Shown: positions 1-20,060 of the stretch, piece after piece
Numbering within the stretch: the first letter of the stretch is position 1
Layout of the letters: the number at the start of each line of letters is the position of its first letter
Origin: Hymenolepis diminuta
Taxonomy: Eukaryota > Platyhelminthes > Cestoda > Cyclophyllidea > Hymenolepididae
Assembly (NCBI GenBank): GCA_900708905.1
Contig: CAADRB010000042.1
Span: 524,793 to 588,792 of the forward strand
Length of the DNA: 64,000 nt
Direction: 5' to 3'
Translations under genes and position numbers: made by a program
Notes under the pieces: generated by a model
The model's input: the letters and a program-made list of their open reading frames with translations, nothing else
Databases searched by the model: none
Told to the model about the DNA's origin: nothing

Positions 1-116
1 AATAAGTTCACTCTCTGAGGACTTCTTAAGGTCATAGCGGAAGTAAATTTATTACGTTTTTTTTTGCGTTTAAATGAAGCGCCATTTTAACATCCTTATC
101 TCCCCGTTAATCTTGA

Positions 117-215
<99 letters not shown>

Positions 216-417
216 TAAAAAATAATAAAATAGTGAATAAAAAATTTGCAAATCATGAAATTTTACTACTTAACCGCATGGAAGACATAATCAAACTAAA
301 TTATTAAATTCAAACCCGAATTTTTAGCGAAATACTTAGATTTATCGCTTTTGAAGTTTTAATATAATATATGTTGTGTAGCTATTAAAATATGTCAAAA
401 ATATAACGTTTTAATAG

Positions 418-3302
<2,885 letters not shown>

Positions 3303-5535
3303 TTAATATTATTTTCTTCTTTGTACCTAGTGATGGGATATAAAATCAATTTCGTGTCGAATATTATATGTTATCTTTGTTTAAAAATGATTATGTTTAG
3401 GAAATATTTATAAAATATGAAATAGATTGAAAGATACTTAAACTTAGTAAATTCTACTATATTTAATTTGTTTTTATCGATATTAGGTTTAGTCAATTTA
3501 AGATTCCCCTGGCAGAAGAGAGAGTAACTACTAGCACTAAAACGCCATGATTACTTCCGGTTAATAATGGAAGGAATGATCGAATTGAATGAAAATCCAG
3601 GGCTTTGTAGTCAAAAGGATTTTAGATACATATCTGCTGCTAATAAAACGGCTCATTGAAGCGGAACTTTTTGAAAGTGAAAAAGGAACTAATATCTTGT
3701 TTCTTGTGAAAACCAACAATACTTGTTTTATTTTTTAGTCAACAATCTCAGCATCACTAAGGTCATTTAAAAATTTTAATAAACCAGAATAATAAATGAT
3801 AAATTAAACAAATAAATAACCCGAGTTCAAAATATTAAACTTAATTAAATAGAGATCAATCCCTGATAGTTTCGCCACTAAACCGAAGGGTTTAAAACAT
3901 TCTTTTCTCCCATGGGACATCGGCGAATTTGATTGTTAGAAAAAGGCTGTATATTAGGGGTAAAAAAGTTAGGACGTAAAAATGCAGGTGAACTGTTGCT
4001 CCGTCAAGCCAAAAGGGAATTCCATCAATACACGTTAGGAAAAAGACATAGAATGCGATAAAATTGTTACTTTGGAGAAAATGTGCAGAAGATTACAACT
4101 TCATAACTGGTAAACAAAAAGGTGTCTAGTTAGGAAGTAAAGTTTAAATTATATACATAAGATAATGAGGAAAGTACTGATGAAATACAAAAGGTAGACG
4201 GAAGAATAATCGCAGAATGAAGCTCAATATCTGAGAGTTCAAAAACAGGGTAAAATCGACGAGCAAATGGTTGGCCGTGGATAAGGGACGAGGCTATTAG
4301 ACAAGAATAAATTCATTGAAAACTCAGAACAGTAAACTCGAGAAAGGACTGAAAAGTATTGAACAGTGAAGAACGTCATCTCAGTGGTTGCATAAGCAAT
4401 AAAGTCCTGAATAGAATGAAGAGCTAAAAGACTGGTTGTTCATTAATCAGTTGACAAGCTGGTTGTAAAGCTTGTGAACGGCTAAAAATTAAAACTTTAG
4501 TGCCTCGTCTAGTAGTTAAGGTAATTAATTCTTTCCTATGGTTAAGTTTTTATTCATAATAAGTGTCTTTCGAGAATGTGCAAAAAATGCGAAATCTTAC
4601 TTGTGTTCCTTTCAATGAGCATCTATGATTTTCAAAAGTTGAGTAAATTCGTTTGTGACACCTACCCTTCATCTTGGATAATATAATATTGTATCAGTTT
4701 ACAGGATTTAATTTTACTTTGTGTTTCATTTCATCAATATTAGTGAACACTTGCGTATTCTGGATGAATCATGCATTTAATTCATATAGTCGATGAAAAT
4801 TATCTATTTAGATTGGTATTAAAATATGATTTAGAGATAAAAATGTAAAACTTTCAATAATGATATATTCCAGAGAGTTTAGAAAGTAAAATATGAAGAA
4901 TTCGTTCGCGAAAATTAAAGGCTTCATTGTAGTTCTTTGTTCTCTTCACCCTCACGATACTTGATCTGTTTCCACGATAACTGAGAAGGACTGATTTATT
5001 TTTCATTAATGAAGGCTTGAAATAACCTGTAGCTTCATTTTTCACAAATTAGATCCATTTTGTTTGACATCTGGTGAAAGTTTACAGTCTGAACAGTTCA
5101 ATATGAAAATGGGTGGTTCCTTCCATTTTCATTTCTGCAAAGCGTTTATGCGGTTATAAATGAAGGTTCACATCTGAACGAATAAGTACTCTTCAGTCTG
5201 TTACTCTGTAAACAATTGTCATTATTTACTTCTATCACTGTTAATGTAATATCGTGTTTCCATAAAAATTAACCAAACGCTTATTCCAGTAAAGATTTTT
5301 GTCACCTGGAGATGACCGTATATCCGTTAAGAAATTTCTTCGATAGACTACACTAAGCATCAATCACCTAAAGTCCAGAACAATTTCATTGTATTTTAAA
5401 TGTCCACTATAATTATTCGATTTGATCAGACTAGTAACTTCGCTGTTTTCTGATAAATTCTATCTCTCTGCAGGCAAATATCTGATTATGGCAATTATAA
5501 CCTGACCACACTGCATTCAGTCATGGTTGAAATCC
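3303..5535. other. intergenic, no recognised feature
   Basis: AT-rich sequence downstream of the C5orf22-like gene. Open frames here are short, without splice context or recognisable motifs. I see no RNA gene. Confidence 0.55.
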
Positions 5536-5539
5536 CATT

Positions 5540-5820
5540 GGTAGATTTTGGTGCGCACATGAATGTTTTCTGTGCCAGTGTGCGCGGAAAAGTGATGATT
5601 GCACATGCACGCTACAATGTCCGGATTGGCAGGAGCACCACAGTAGTTCGTTTTGGACGAGAAAGTTTGCAAAAGAAGTCAGAGAAATAAGAAGGCATCC
5701 AAAGCGCAGATATGTGCATGTACGGACTCACGCACGCACTCGATTGCGTTACATGGATTCGCCTATCGCACGCACGTGTGTGGACAGGCGGGCCTGTGGA
5801 CAAACACAGGCTAACGACTA
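5540..5820. other. small CpG-rich block
   Basis: Clearly richer in G+C than its surroundings, with many CpG-bearing words (GTGCGCAC, CACGCACGCAC, CGCACGCACGTG). It contains an inverted pair ACAGGC/GCCTGT with a 2-nt spacer at 5784-5797. A minus-strand open frame across it (5612-5803) has low-complexity composition and no family match, so I do not call it a gene. A 12-nt word from it (GTTAGCCTGTGT on the minus strand) recurs near 60815. It could be a repeat fragment or a regulatory island. Confidence 0.35.
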
Positions 5821-6124
5821 AAATAACCGTATGCTACTGCTGCAATCCCTCCTTTCCCTTTCTTCCTCCCTTGTCTTCGGTATCTTGCTGATTTTACGAA
5901 TATTGTATCGTCCCAGAGACCCCGTTTTAGCTGGAGAGAGAAGCTAATTAACTATCCTAACCACCTTTGTTAGATCTCAGCTCACCCATTTCAGTTTGAG
6001 TATCTAAGTTTACTTCCAATATTGTTTGTATCTTTAGTTAATTCTTCGAAATAATATTTCAACTATTTAAACTTGATGTATAATGGGAGTTTTCTATAGT
6101 TTAAATGATTTTCAGAATGATTAT

Positions 6125-6390
6125 AATTTGGTTAGTCCATTTAAATAAAATTTTATGTATTATATTTACTGGGAGATGGAAAAGGTAAGTTGAGGCATCA
6201 ATCTTGAAATCAAGATTTCTGCATATCTCCAGTTGCGGCTAGAACTTCTTTGTCCCTTGAAAAATCATTCCATGAAATTTTAAGGGCATTTCATTGAAGC
6301 TTACCTTTCAGGACAAGTGGTAAGCATATTAGCAGATGGTGATTTTCAAAAAGGAAGGTTGGAACTTCACAACCAAATCATCAAGATGAT
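6125..6390. repeat. LTR-like dispersed repeat, fragment
   Basis: Shares a TTAGTCCATTTAAA word with both LTR-like repeats near 14.8 and 16.3 kb. It also shares a longer block (TTGAAATCAAGATTTCTGCA, then similar sequence for about 150 bp) with 16510-16690. It looks like a solo or internally deleted copy of the same LTR. Identity is moderate by eye, so the element is old. Confidence 0.5.
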
Positions 6391-7584
6391 GGAAATATAC
6401 TAGTTTACACGATTTAACATAGCAGAACTCATTAGAGTTTCCTCATGGGAATTCTAATATAAATTAAATTGATTGTCGATTACGGAATTATCTATTGAAA
6501 TACTGTAAACAGATCTAGTAATGTACTTAACAGATACAGTACAGAGCATGTCAGTCTAAGAGACGCATTCAGTCTCTTTCGACTTCTCTTGGGATTGATA
6601 ACTAAGTCCTAAAGGAGGGATGATATTTTAGCCACCCCAACCCATAAATGAGCAATTTAGTGCTGTGGACATTCCAGTCACCAGGTGCAAGTTCCAAGTG
6701 AATGTCACAACACGGCCTCTTCTATATCTTTTTTCAAGTCAAATAAAAAATAAGTTTGATGGTTTGACCATTTAATGACAACAGAAAAACCAAATTGTTC
6801 ATCTAACCGTACTTCAGACTGCAGAAAATCACACAGAAGAGAAAATTTTGCTAAATTGCATGGTGAAACTCATTATCATTCAGTAAGTGAAAACAGCAGG
6901 GGCAACTAAATTCTAATTTAACTTTAATCAGAAAAGGGGCTTAAAGCAACCGATCAGGTCCTGGACATACCTGGGCTTCTTTTTTCGCTAGATTTCGGGT
7001 CATATCCTACAAAGCTAATCAATATTCGGAGTATCAATTAAAAATTAGGCGTATCTGAACAAAACAGACTTCACCTCTAGAATAATGATTTTCAGTTTCC
7101 GCGTTTGTGCCTGGAAATGTAAACTCGCTTCTCCAACCAAGCCATTTTTTATCCGCAATATATCCTAATGGCGAATACATTTTCATAATAATAAAATTGT
7201 TCTTGATCTACAGAGTTTCATCTGGTAAGTCTGAGCAACTTTGATTATACTATTACATTACAGTTGCAGTCAAAATTACACAAGTAGCGATCTGGATATG
7301 CCAATTTTCTCGTGGAAAATAAATGAATGAAACAATCTAAAAACAAGCAATTACTTACAGAATTCTAACTCATAGAAAGCCACTGATTAGCATATTCTCA
7401 GACGAGAGTACAGACTAACAGATGATTTCACATGATTCAAATTTCCAAAGCAAGTCCAAAACTCAAAGAAGTTAGTTTTGGCCTTATTTTGAACAAGGGA
7501 GAAAGATATGCCCGGTCCATTTAACTTTCGAGCTCATATAAGAAACCGTTTTTCAACTCTCCTCTTCAGTAGGAGGGGAGTTTC

Positions 7585-7742
7585 ATGGAACCGCTCTAGT
7601 GAGGAACACAATTTCTGTCCTTTCCATTATTAGCATGACTTAATTAGTGCAGTTATCCGTTCCTCTCACTTGGTGTGCAGAGATAAGCATCGAACCCGAT
7701 GCCTCTGATTTTACAGACGAGTATATTAACCGCTGCGTCACC
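7585..7742 (-). repeat. tRNA-derived SINE copy A
   Basis: On the minus strand the 72-nt head (7742 down to 7671) has an A-box-like stretch GACGCAGCGGTTAATA and a B-box GGGTTCGATGC, so it is tRNA-like. The following body (about 85 nt) aligns with the copy at 34345-34472, for example the block around TTAATTAGTGCAGTTATCC on the plus strand. Stem pairing is poor, so it is a decayed retroposon rather than a working tRNA gene. Confidence 0.55.
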
Positions 7743-7860
7743 ATACACAAAGCTGACTTTACGAAATAAAATCTCGTTTAGTTTACAAGGCGAGGGAAAA
7801 CACGTTCAAATGCAGATACACAAGCAACCGAACTGATTAATTCTGATCAATAAGAAGGAT

Positions 7861-7950
7861 GGTAGAATGTGAGTTTCTCATAAGGGCGGCTCCAGGATAC
7901 CTTTTCTCTAACCAAGTTAACTCTTGTTAACACCTCCCCTAATGGTCTAG
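7861..7950. repeat. dispersed repeat, copy 1 of 2
   Basis: Shares GGTAGAATGTGAG, TCCAGGATACCTTTTCTCT and neighbouring sequence with 58532-58620. Type of element unknown. Confidence 0.5.
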
Positions 7951-10036
7951 GGAAGTTTATCACTGATTTAGAAGTCCAGCGTTTATCAAATCATTTATCT
8001 AAATCCTATTTCGAATAATTTCTGATGGAAAATTCAAAAGTCCATTTGGCTAGCAGACATCATTTTAGACGATGTGTTGAATTTCGTAAAAATCTAAGCT
8101 CAAATTGCAACATGAAATATAATTTAACACAAAAATTCGCAATCGCCACTGAGTGCTCAAAACAAGAATTCCACTAGGGGAATGGCCAACCAAATTAAAG
8201 GGAGAAATATAATTCCTCTGTTTCCGATTGGTAATATTTTCCTACGAAGAAATGACATTTTTCGTGTTTTTTGTACAACATATTCATATTCCACAGACCA
8301 GTATAAATGTCAATGTAGGAAATGGCCCAATGTATTGCACTTAACCTGAGTTCAAGCATTTGCTCTTATAAATTGAACTTAATTCCGGGCTCCTATGAAT
8401 TTATTTCAGGTGCCAAAAAATTTAGCCAAAATAAATTTAAAATTTTCGATGTATCTGTGTGAAACTTAAGCTTTATTTCTCGTGCACTAGATAATCAATC
8501 AATTTCTACGCTCGTGCATGGATAAGCAGTCTTACTAAAGCACAAATAACTGCCTAGCCTGGCGGCCACGTATCCAAATCTGCATAAGCAAACGCATTCT
8601 TTTAATATAAGCAACGTCCCGTGAAGTAAAGGTCTCCTGGAGTCTTAGCAAATGTAACCTTGTAAAAGAAGTAAATTTGCAACATATGCACGAGCCCAAA
8701 TAGCTCGTCTTCTCAAAACCAAATTTCACTAGTTTCCTCCAAGGAAAATCCTTTTCGGAAATTTGTCCCCTTATTTCGAGATTATTATTTGTCCGTATAT
8801 AAGACCGATTACCCCAACGACAGCAATTATAACACAAATTCCAGGTCATATCAAAAAGCAAAACCCCAGTTTGAGATGATTTCACAGAAAATCATAATCC
8901 CCAGAATGAGAGGATTCTATAGGCACATTTTTCGGTAATTTCAATTAGGTTGATAGGATGAATAAAGGTACAGCCGGGCAAAGCTCTACTAAACTACAGT
9001 GAAAAGATTTTTGCAAGTGCATTTAGGGTATTTGCAAAAGCACACGAGCAAACCAACAAGAGTGCGCTATCCAACAGCCCTTAACGCATACTACAGCAAA
9101 AGTAGAAGAGTGAAAGTAGGGAGAAAATTCCTACCAGCAAAATAAACAAACCACCGCTACCAACCTAGCACAAAAGGGGGACAACTTTCATAATAAAACA
9201 GTAGCATCAAATAATGAAGAGATGTTTGAGAAAGAGCATTCAGTTATTCTTTATATATCAGATGAAATGTCAAATTATTACGATGCGTTGACAATGCACT
9301 TGTGTGGGAGATTAAAGAGACTGGAGGATAGGACTCAGCACAGCTGACAAACAATGTGAAGCAGTTAAAAAGACAGAGAAAAAACATGAAGTTAAAAACA
9401 AACACTCTTGAGGAAAAAAGGGAGAAGCCATCGCGTCGTCGATGATGTGCGCCGGTAATTTCCTTTTCAAAATGGCATATGTGCACGAAGTTAGACAAGC
9501 AAATCAAATAAGACACATAAAGAAGGTAATCAGCGGCGAAGGGGGAGATCGATGTGAGAACAGCCTGCGAAAATGAGAAGAGGACTACCAAAACATACAA
9601 AACCGCTTTTTACCTAGTGACTGCGGGTGGGTCAGTTGGAAGACTTAAATGCGAGTCGCCGAAATGGAGAGAAATAGAGGAGAAGGGAGTGATAATCGAG
9701 TCTGTGTGGGCGCATGTAAAGAACAAGCCATAGATTACAGTGTAAAACTCTCTGTGATTAAAAAGGTGTTTCAAATGCAGCGAAGCAAAGGCAGAGAGAT
9801 TATCTTGTGTTATCCAAATTAAAAGCATCAGGATTTTGAAAGAATGAGGAGACAATGAGAACGATAAGATAGACATGCAAATGAGAAGCGAAAACATGCA
9901 TTCGGGGAAAAATTGAGAGTCACACACCCACACAGAATTCGAGTCGGAGAAACGCACATAGTGAGGGAAAGGGGTAAAGGCCATGAGATAAAGAGAGGGA
10001 GAGAATGCGAGGAAATGTCAAGTCATTGGTAGGAAT
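7951..10036. other. intergenic / Rho 3' flank
   Basis: Region 3' of the Rho gene; its 3' UTR must lie here. The part from about 9.3 to 10.0 kb is purine-rich on the plus strand, which opens two long minus-strand frames (9244-9600 and 9610-9984). Those frames are pyrimidine-biased, Ser/Phe/Leu-rich and match nothing, so they are probably UTR or composition artefacts. Confidence 0.5.
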
Positions 10037-14736
<4,700 letters not shown>

Positions 14737-16690
14737 TGTAACAGCTTATCGTCTGAAAAAGGGCCTGAATTCGATAAAAAGGCAAAATTTATTATAGACG
14801 ACTTTATTGAATTAAACTCATGTTACCACTTGCGAGATGACTTCATGTTTACATAACAAAGCAATTAGTCCATTTAAACAAAATGTTGTTCTTTAAATAA
14901 TTAACAGTAACATGTAATAAACATGCAAAACTATTAAGCTTATTTTTTTGGATAAAAGTGAATATTTTTATCCAAGGGTCTTAATTCCGCTGGATTCACC
15001 TGGAACCGTTTGGGGAGAGGGGGAGAGGTCTCGGAGCGTCCCGAACGAAGATTATTTTGATTACTGGGTTGACTTTTCGAACCACCAGTATTCACAAGTT
15101 AAGGAAAGTCAGGTACATTCAAGATGATATTCATAGGATCCGTTTTCGGATTTGATGATATTGTTACGTACCGGGGACGAAGATGATTTCGATGTCGCAT
15201 CCAAGTTTGGCCATATGGGTCGCTACCTCGCCGATTTCTGATGATACATGTGCTACTTGGACGATGTTCTGCTGTGCCGGTTGCAAGAGTCTTCTCGGCA
15301 TTTTAAGGTGAACTAGGGAAGGGTGATTCTCTTTAAAGAAGAGCATTGTGGATCGTCTCGGGTCTTCTCCCCACTAGTTTCAGCTGGATTGCGATAGTTT
15401 AATGCTGGATCCAGCGTCGTTCGATATACAAAAAGCAATGCATCCAGAATCTCTCCTATTGTCCCATCTCTCGTGCCTTCTAACCATTCGATTGAATATG
15501 ATATGATGGAGAGAAAGTAGGCAGAATAGAATTGGAAGCCATTATCGATTACAATGGTCTCCGGAGTCCACGAGTCAAAAATAATTGCCAAAGATAGCTG
15601 ATCAACATAACAGTTGTGGTGGACTTTAGTGGAATGATTTCAGGCCACTATTAAATCGAATCTACTATGACAAGATAGGAGAGACCATTGACAAGTCCAG
15701 CAAAATCAAAATGTATGCGGAAGAATAGAGCTGTAGTTGTAGACCAGGGACTAAGTTTCTGGCGTGACAGATAATAATAATAATTTAGAACATCTTTGCA
15801 CAACTGTTTCGACATTTTTCCCCATACTGGGTCAGTATGGGAATGTTCTTACATCAGGTTTCATGCGGCTAACACCGGGATGACTGATGCAAACTGTTGT
15901 AGTACGATTCGCTTGAATGCTGAAGAAGTGATCAGACGATCTCTCAACCTTAAGCATGAATCAATCATGGACAGATTATCACGCCGTCCATAAAGTCGTA
16001 GATTGCTCTTTTAGGTTGATGCTGACCTTCCTGTACGAACATATTTAATAGCCTCCTTCTGCACCAAACCTTTAGCTGTAGCATTTTTTATGTCATTTGT
16101 TGACAGAACTTCCATTTTTTCAGAGAGAAATTTGATCATCGAATGAATGATCCACAGACTGAGGAAAATTTAATGAAATTCTAGTCTTCGGCATAGCAGA
16201 CAATCGTCAAAGATTATTAACATCCTGCGCCACCAAATGTTGTAACTCATAGCCTCAAGAAAATAGCCAGAACCCAATAAGAGGACATTATTCAATATGA
16301 GTGACTTTATTGAAAAAATCTCACTTTACCAATTGCGAGATCACTTCATGTTTACATAATTAAGCCATTAGTCCATTTGAACAAAAATGTAACTTGTGTG
16401 AATAACTTACACTAATATATAATAAAAATGCAAATTGGTAATTTTATTTCTCTTGGATAAAATAAGCATTTTTAGCAAACAATAATACTGCCTTATGGGA
16501 GGAAAAAAGCCAAGTTGGTGGCTTCATTCTTGAAATCAAGATTTCTGCATAGCCTCAGTTGTGGTGAGGACTTCTTTATTTCTAAAATTTCGTTCCATGA
16601 GATTTTTAGTGTTCAGTCTGAGCTTAGTTTTAAAAAAATTAAGTGAAGGTTGTAGTAGATGTTGGTTTTCAAGAGTGAAGGTTTGAGTTT
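14737..16690 (-). mobile_element. degenerate, internally deleted Gypsy-type LTR retrotransposon
   Basis: Two direct repeats, 14737-14980 and 16241-16480 (the second perhaps extending to about 16690), both start TGTAAC. They share long blocks such as GACTTTATTG, TTGCGAGAT and ACTTCATGTTTACATAA. Between them, on the minus strand, lies a broken pol. Read on the minus strand, the right repeat ends GTTACAACA and is followed by TTTGGTGGCGCAGGATG, a plausible primer-binding region. Gag, protease and most of reverse transcriptase are gone, so the copy is an internal deletion derivative. The left LTR looks shortened. The LTR pair differs by roughly a fifth to a quarter by eye, so the insertion is old. 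Confidence 0.6.
15170..16160 (-). pseudogene. Gypsy-type pol remnant (RNase H tail, zinc region, integrase)
   Basis: Pieces of a retroelement polyprotein appear in order across changing frames: a connection segment with ATAKGLVQKEAIKYV, a block around RLYGRRDNLSMIDSCL, a decayed H2C2 zinc-binding region near 15860, the integrase opening HFDFAGLVNGLSYLV with WPEI after it, and the second catalytic Asp region ETIVIDNGFQF (15513-15560). Stops and at least two frameshifts break it, so it cannot make integrase. Only the integrase-end half of pol remains. Family assignment to Ty3/Gypsy is firm; the lineage within it is not determined. Confidence 0.75.
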
Positions 16691-19500
16691 TCCTAATCTC
16701 ACTCAGTATGTTGTAAAATAAAGTTTGAGTTCTCTGAGTCTAAAAGCTTTGATGGTGGCGTCCCTTCTACCTTAAAGTTATAGAGCCATAAGTTGGTATA
16801 AGCTAGTGGGATTTTTTTCAACATTTCTCTATATACATCTATCACTTTTCGAACCGAAGCGGGTGGTCTTTTCGAAGCTTTTCAGTTCTCAACCATCTTA
16901 ATAGACAAAGCTCGTGTTAACTCTCCATCTTGTACAACTAATATTTCCGTTTTAGCTATCAATTTGAGTTACAGATCTTTGCAGAAAATTTTCAACGACT
17001 TTTTGTATTTTATACAATGAAATTCAGCTACTTTTCCGAATCTTGAGTAATTGCTAGGGTAAAATCTTCGCATAAGTAGAATAACCTAGTTTTCGGACAG
17101 TTTTTGAAATCGACCGAATCTAGGCCCCTAGTCATTCCAGTTGGTTGAATGAATAAAAAAATCTACCAATTATAAATAATATGGCAATTTTATAAATTGA
17201 TATTAATCGGAAAGAAGTACCAGATTTCTTGTGGCTGTTTCGATATTTGGCTTTCATACGACTTGAGATTTGATCTCACCATACTCCCAAGTTAGATAAT
17301 TATGGCATCAGCAAATTTTTATTACAATTGCCATCCTTTTTCCATAGCCAGAAGATTCAATTAACTGCTGAGAATCTTCAGAGACACCTGAGAAGTGATA
17401 TGTGATATGCTACAAGAATCAAAAAACAAATGGGTTTTAAAGTACTTATTTTTAAATTTTGTAGACGAATAAGCAGTAAGAGTATTGCATTTTTCCATTA
17501 ATTTCAACTCCGCTCTAACTGTTTTATGTTTTTAGTAATTAATTGCTTGTTTTATCGAACTCACCAATAAGCTGATCTAATAATTTAAACGGGTTAAAAA
17601 TATTAATATGTAATTTTATATAAACAAATCAATTCTATATGAATTTAAATTTAGAGATAGTTATATATTTTAAAACGGTTAAATTTGAGAAAAAATGTTT
17701 ATATTGTTTGATTAAATAACAGAAATCAAATAGACTTGATCACGCAATGACAATTTAATAGTGACTAAATCAATTAATTTGAAGACGCCCTTTTAATTTC
17801 TGTGAGAATTCTGATTAGTGCAGAGAGTTGTCTCATTGGGCACGTTGATGAATCAGTGGTTCTTGGACCTGTACAAAGATAAAGGGTGAAGGGATGATCA
17901 TATTTAATGCAATAGATGGGGTTCAAACCACGAAAAATGCTCTATCATGGTTTAAGATAAATTCTGAGAGTTGAAGTGGAAGATGTAGAGTTGAAACAAT
18001 CCTCGTCGGGAACAATAATCAATAAAAATGTACACTAAATATATGAGTTGGACCGGGTGCCGCAAAACTTTATTGATTAGCATGTACATCACGGAATTTG
18101 AAATTAAAATTTTATTCATAAAGCTTTTCATTTGAATTAAGATGATGCCTCTTTTTTCTCAAAAGAGATGTTGATGGTCATTCACTTCAACCGAATTTTA
18201 GTTCCGAAGGCTTTTGGGTGAAAAATTTAACCAAATGTTTCTATTTTTCATAAACAAAGTTTGATACCGTTATCATTATGTATCACGAACCAGCTCTAAT
18301 TCGGTCGACTGCAAAATAGTACTTTTTCTGCCAAATTGAATTTTTTAGGTTGATACCAATTAGTACGAAACGCATGACGGAGGAGACTTGTTTATTCTAA
18401 GCGTATATTCCACATGAACATTAAAAGATCAGATTATTTAAAAATCAAATTAGTGAACTTTCTGCTTCATTATACTATTAAATACATTTAAAAATTCATG
18501 GTGAATGATAAAATCTTTGATATAGATTTGTATTGTAATGACTCCTACTTCCATTGATGTGGCGTTGGATGTGTCATATAATAATGAAATTCTATAATAT
18601 ACTTTTTTGTATTTTTATTGTAAATTTACAATATACATTTACAAAAGTGCACTGGAAGCACGAGATCTTTTGTCATTATTTAGTATTTTAATTAATTGTT
18701 TAGTTATAAAATAATAGTCTTACATTGAAAAGTTGTTAAATCTGTTTAAAGTCGATGTTAATACCGACGAGTTACTGAAATTAAGCTAACATCTGAGATT
18801 AACCATTGGGGAATATAGAAATTTGCACTTTGGAAGCAGGTTTGACCTTACAGTACTCACAATATTGGGAAATGAATGTTTGTACTTTAGTCTGATACTC
18901 GACCTATAAGGGTGAGAACTGAAGAGTCTAGTAGTACACTAATGAAAGCACTAACTATCCGTACTCAATCGATGATTAATTGCATTATCAATCAAATCTA
19001 TGACTTTGTTCTGAATTATTCTTGATCAGGTTTGACTTTGAACATTCAAATTATTTTTTACTTTTCAAGTTCTTGTTTTGAGTAGTATAATGTAAATGGA
19101 AAATATAAAAGTGAACCTCGTATAAAGAAGTAACTGCATATATTCCTTTGAAATGGATAAAATTCTGCTAATTAATTAAAATGAAAAATATTACATGAAG
19201 ATCCAATATAACTAAAATGAGCAGAAGTAGGAATCGTAATTTTTAGTTTTTAGTTCCCCTTGCATTTAAAGGTCGGCAAACCAAAAACGTTTTGCAAGTT
19301 TTAATCTCAAAAAAGCAATTGAACAGTGAAAACAGTTAAATGATCCAATTAGGGATTGAAACAGAAGTGCGGTCGAATGGAAATAGAAATTCAAGGGGAT
19401 CCTACTTCAATCAAATTTTGATTTCACCATGTTGTATACTATTTCATTGGGATTATAATTCGCTGTGTTTATTCCTAATGTAACCAAATTAAAATTTCAG
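16691..19500. other. intergenic, no recognised feature
   Basis: AT-rich sequence. One 21-nt stretch at 18891-18911 is flanked by TGTACTTTAG and GTGAGA and could be a micro-exon, but nothing else supports it. Isolated B-box-like words (for example GGGTTCAAACCAC near 17920) lack convincing tRNA partners. Confidence 0.45.
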
Positions 19501-19521
19501 AATTTTACCCCTACTTCCTGG
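19501..19521 (+). other. candidate 21-nt micro-exon of the membrane-protein gene
   Basis: Exactly 21 nt lie between AAAATTTCAG and GTGAGT. In phase 1, the phase required by the exon at 20061, it reads FYPYFL and joins without a stop to DYSETELTEAF. This supports but does not prove membership. Confidence 0.35.
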
Positions 19522-20060
19522 GTGAGTTAATGTCCGAGATATTCAAAAGTTGACTTAATTGAGTAACTGATCACGCAACTTCGATTTACTCGTATCTTCT
19601 TACAGCCAAGAGTAGGTAAATGGGACTAACAATATGTATGAAACATAGCTTTGCTAAGAAAGCATCAAAACATGGGAAACAATATAGTTGTTCAGCTAGG
19701 CAGTAGCAGCAAGGAGTAAGATTCGAAACACCAAAAGAGCCTCATTTCATGAGAATTCTAAGCTTCAAGGTGCACATGTTAAGATTTGAAGTTGAATTGA
19801 GAAATGTGTTATGCAATCTCTTTACATCTCCCGTTTCTGAAAACTAAACGATATACATTTGATATTATCCAAATTGCCTTGGTGAAACAGAATTTTCTAG
19901 AATTAATTCAAAGTGAATTTTTATTATATTTTTCCATTTTAAGAGGAATTTTATTGAATATTAGCTAAAAATAGATGTTAATTTACTCTGCTGCATGAGT
20001 GGCTGTTCCCTAAATTTTTTCATTAACATTTTAAAAGTCATCATTTTGTAACCTTTTTAG

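Noticed and set aside
5612..5803. Minus-strand 63-codon frame in the CpG-rich block
   Set aside because: Composition-driven, Cys/His/Arg-rich without spacing of any known zinc motif.
9244..9984. Two consecutive minus-strand frames of 118 and 124 codons next to the Rho gene
   Set aside because: They arise from a purine-rich plus strand; the peptides are Phe/Ser/Leu-biased, have no motifs or splice context, and probably lie in the Rho 3' UTR or flank.
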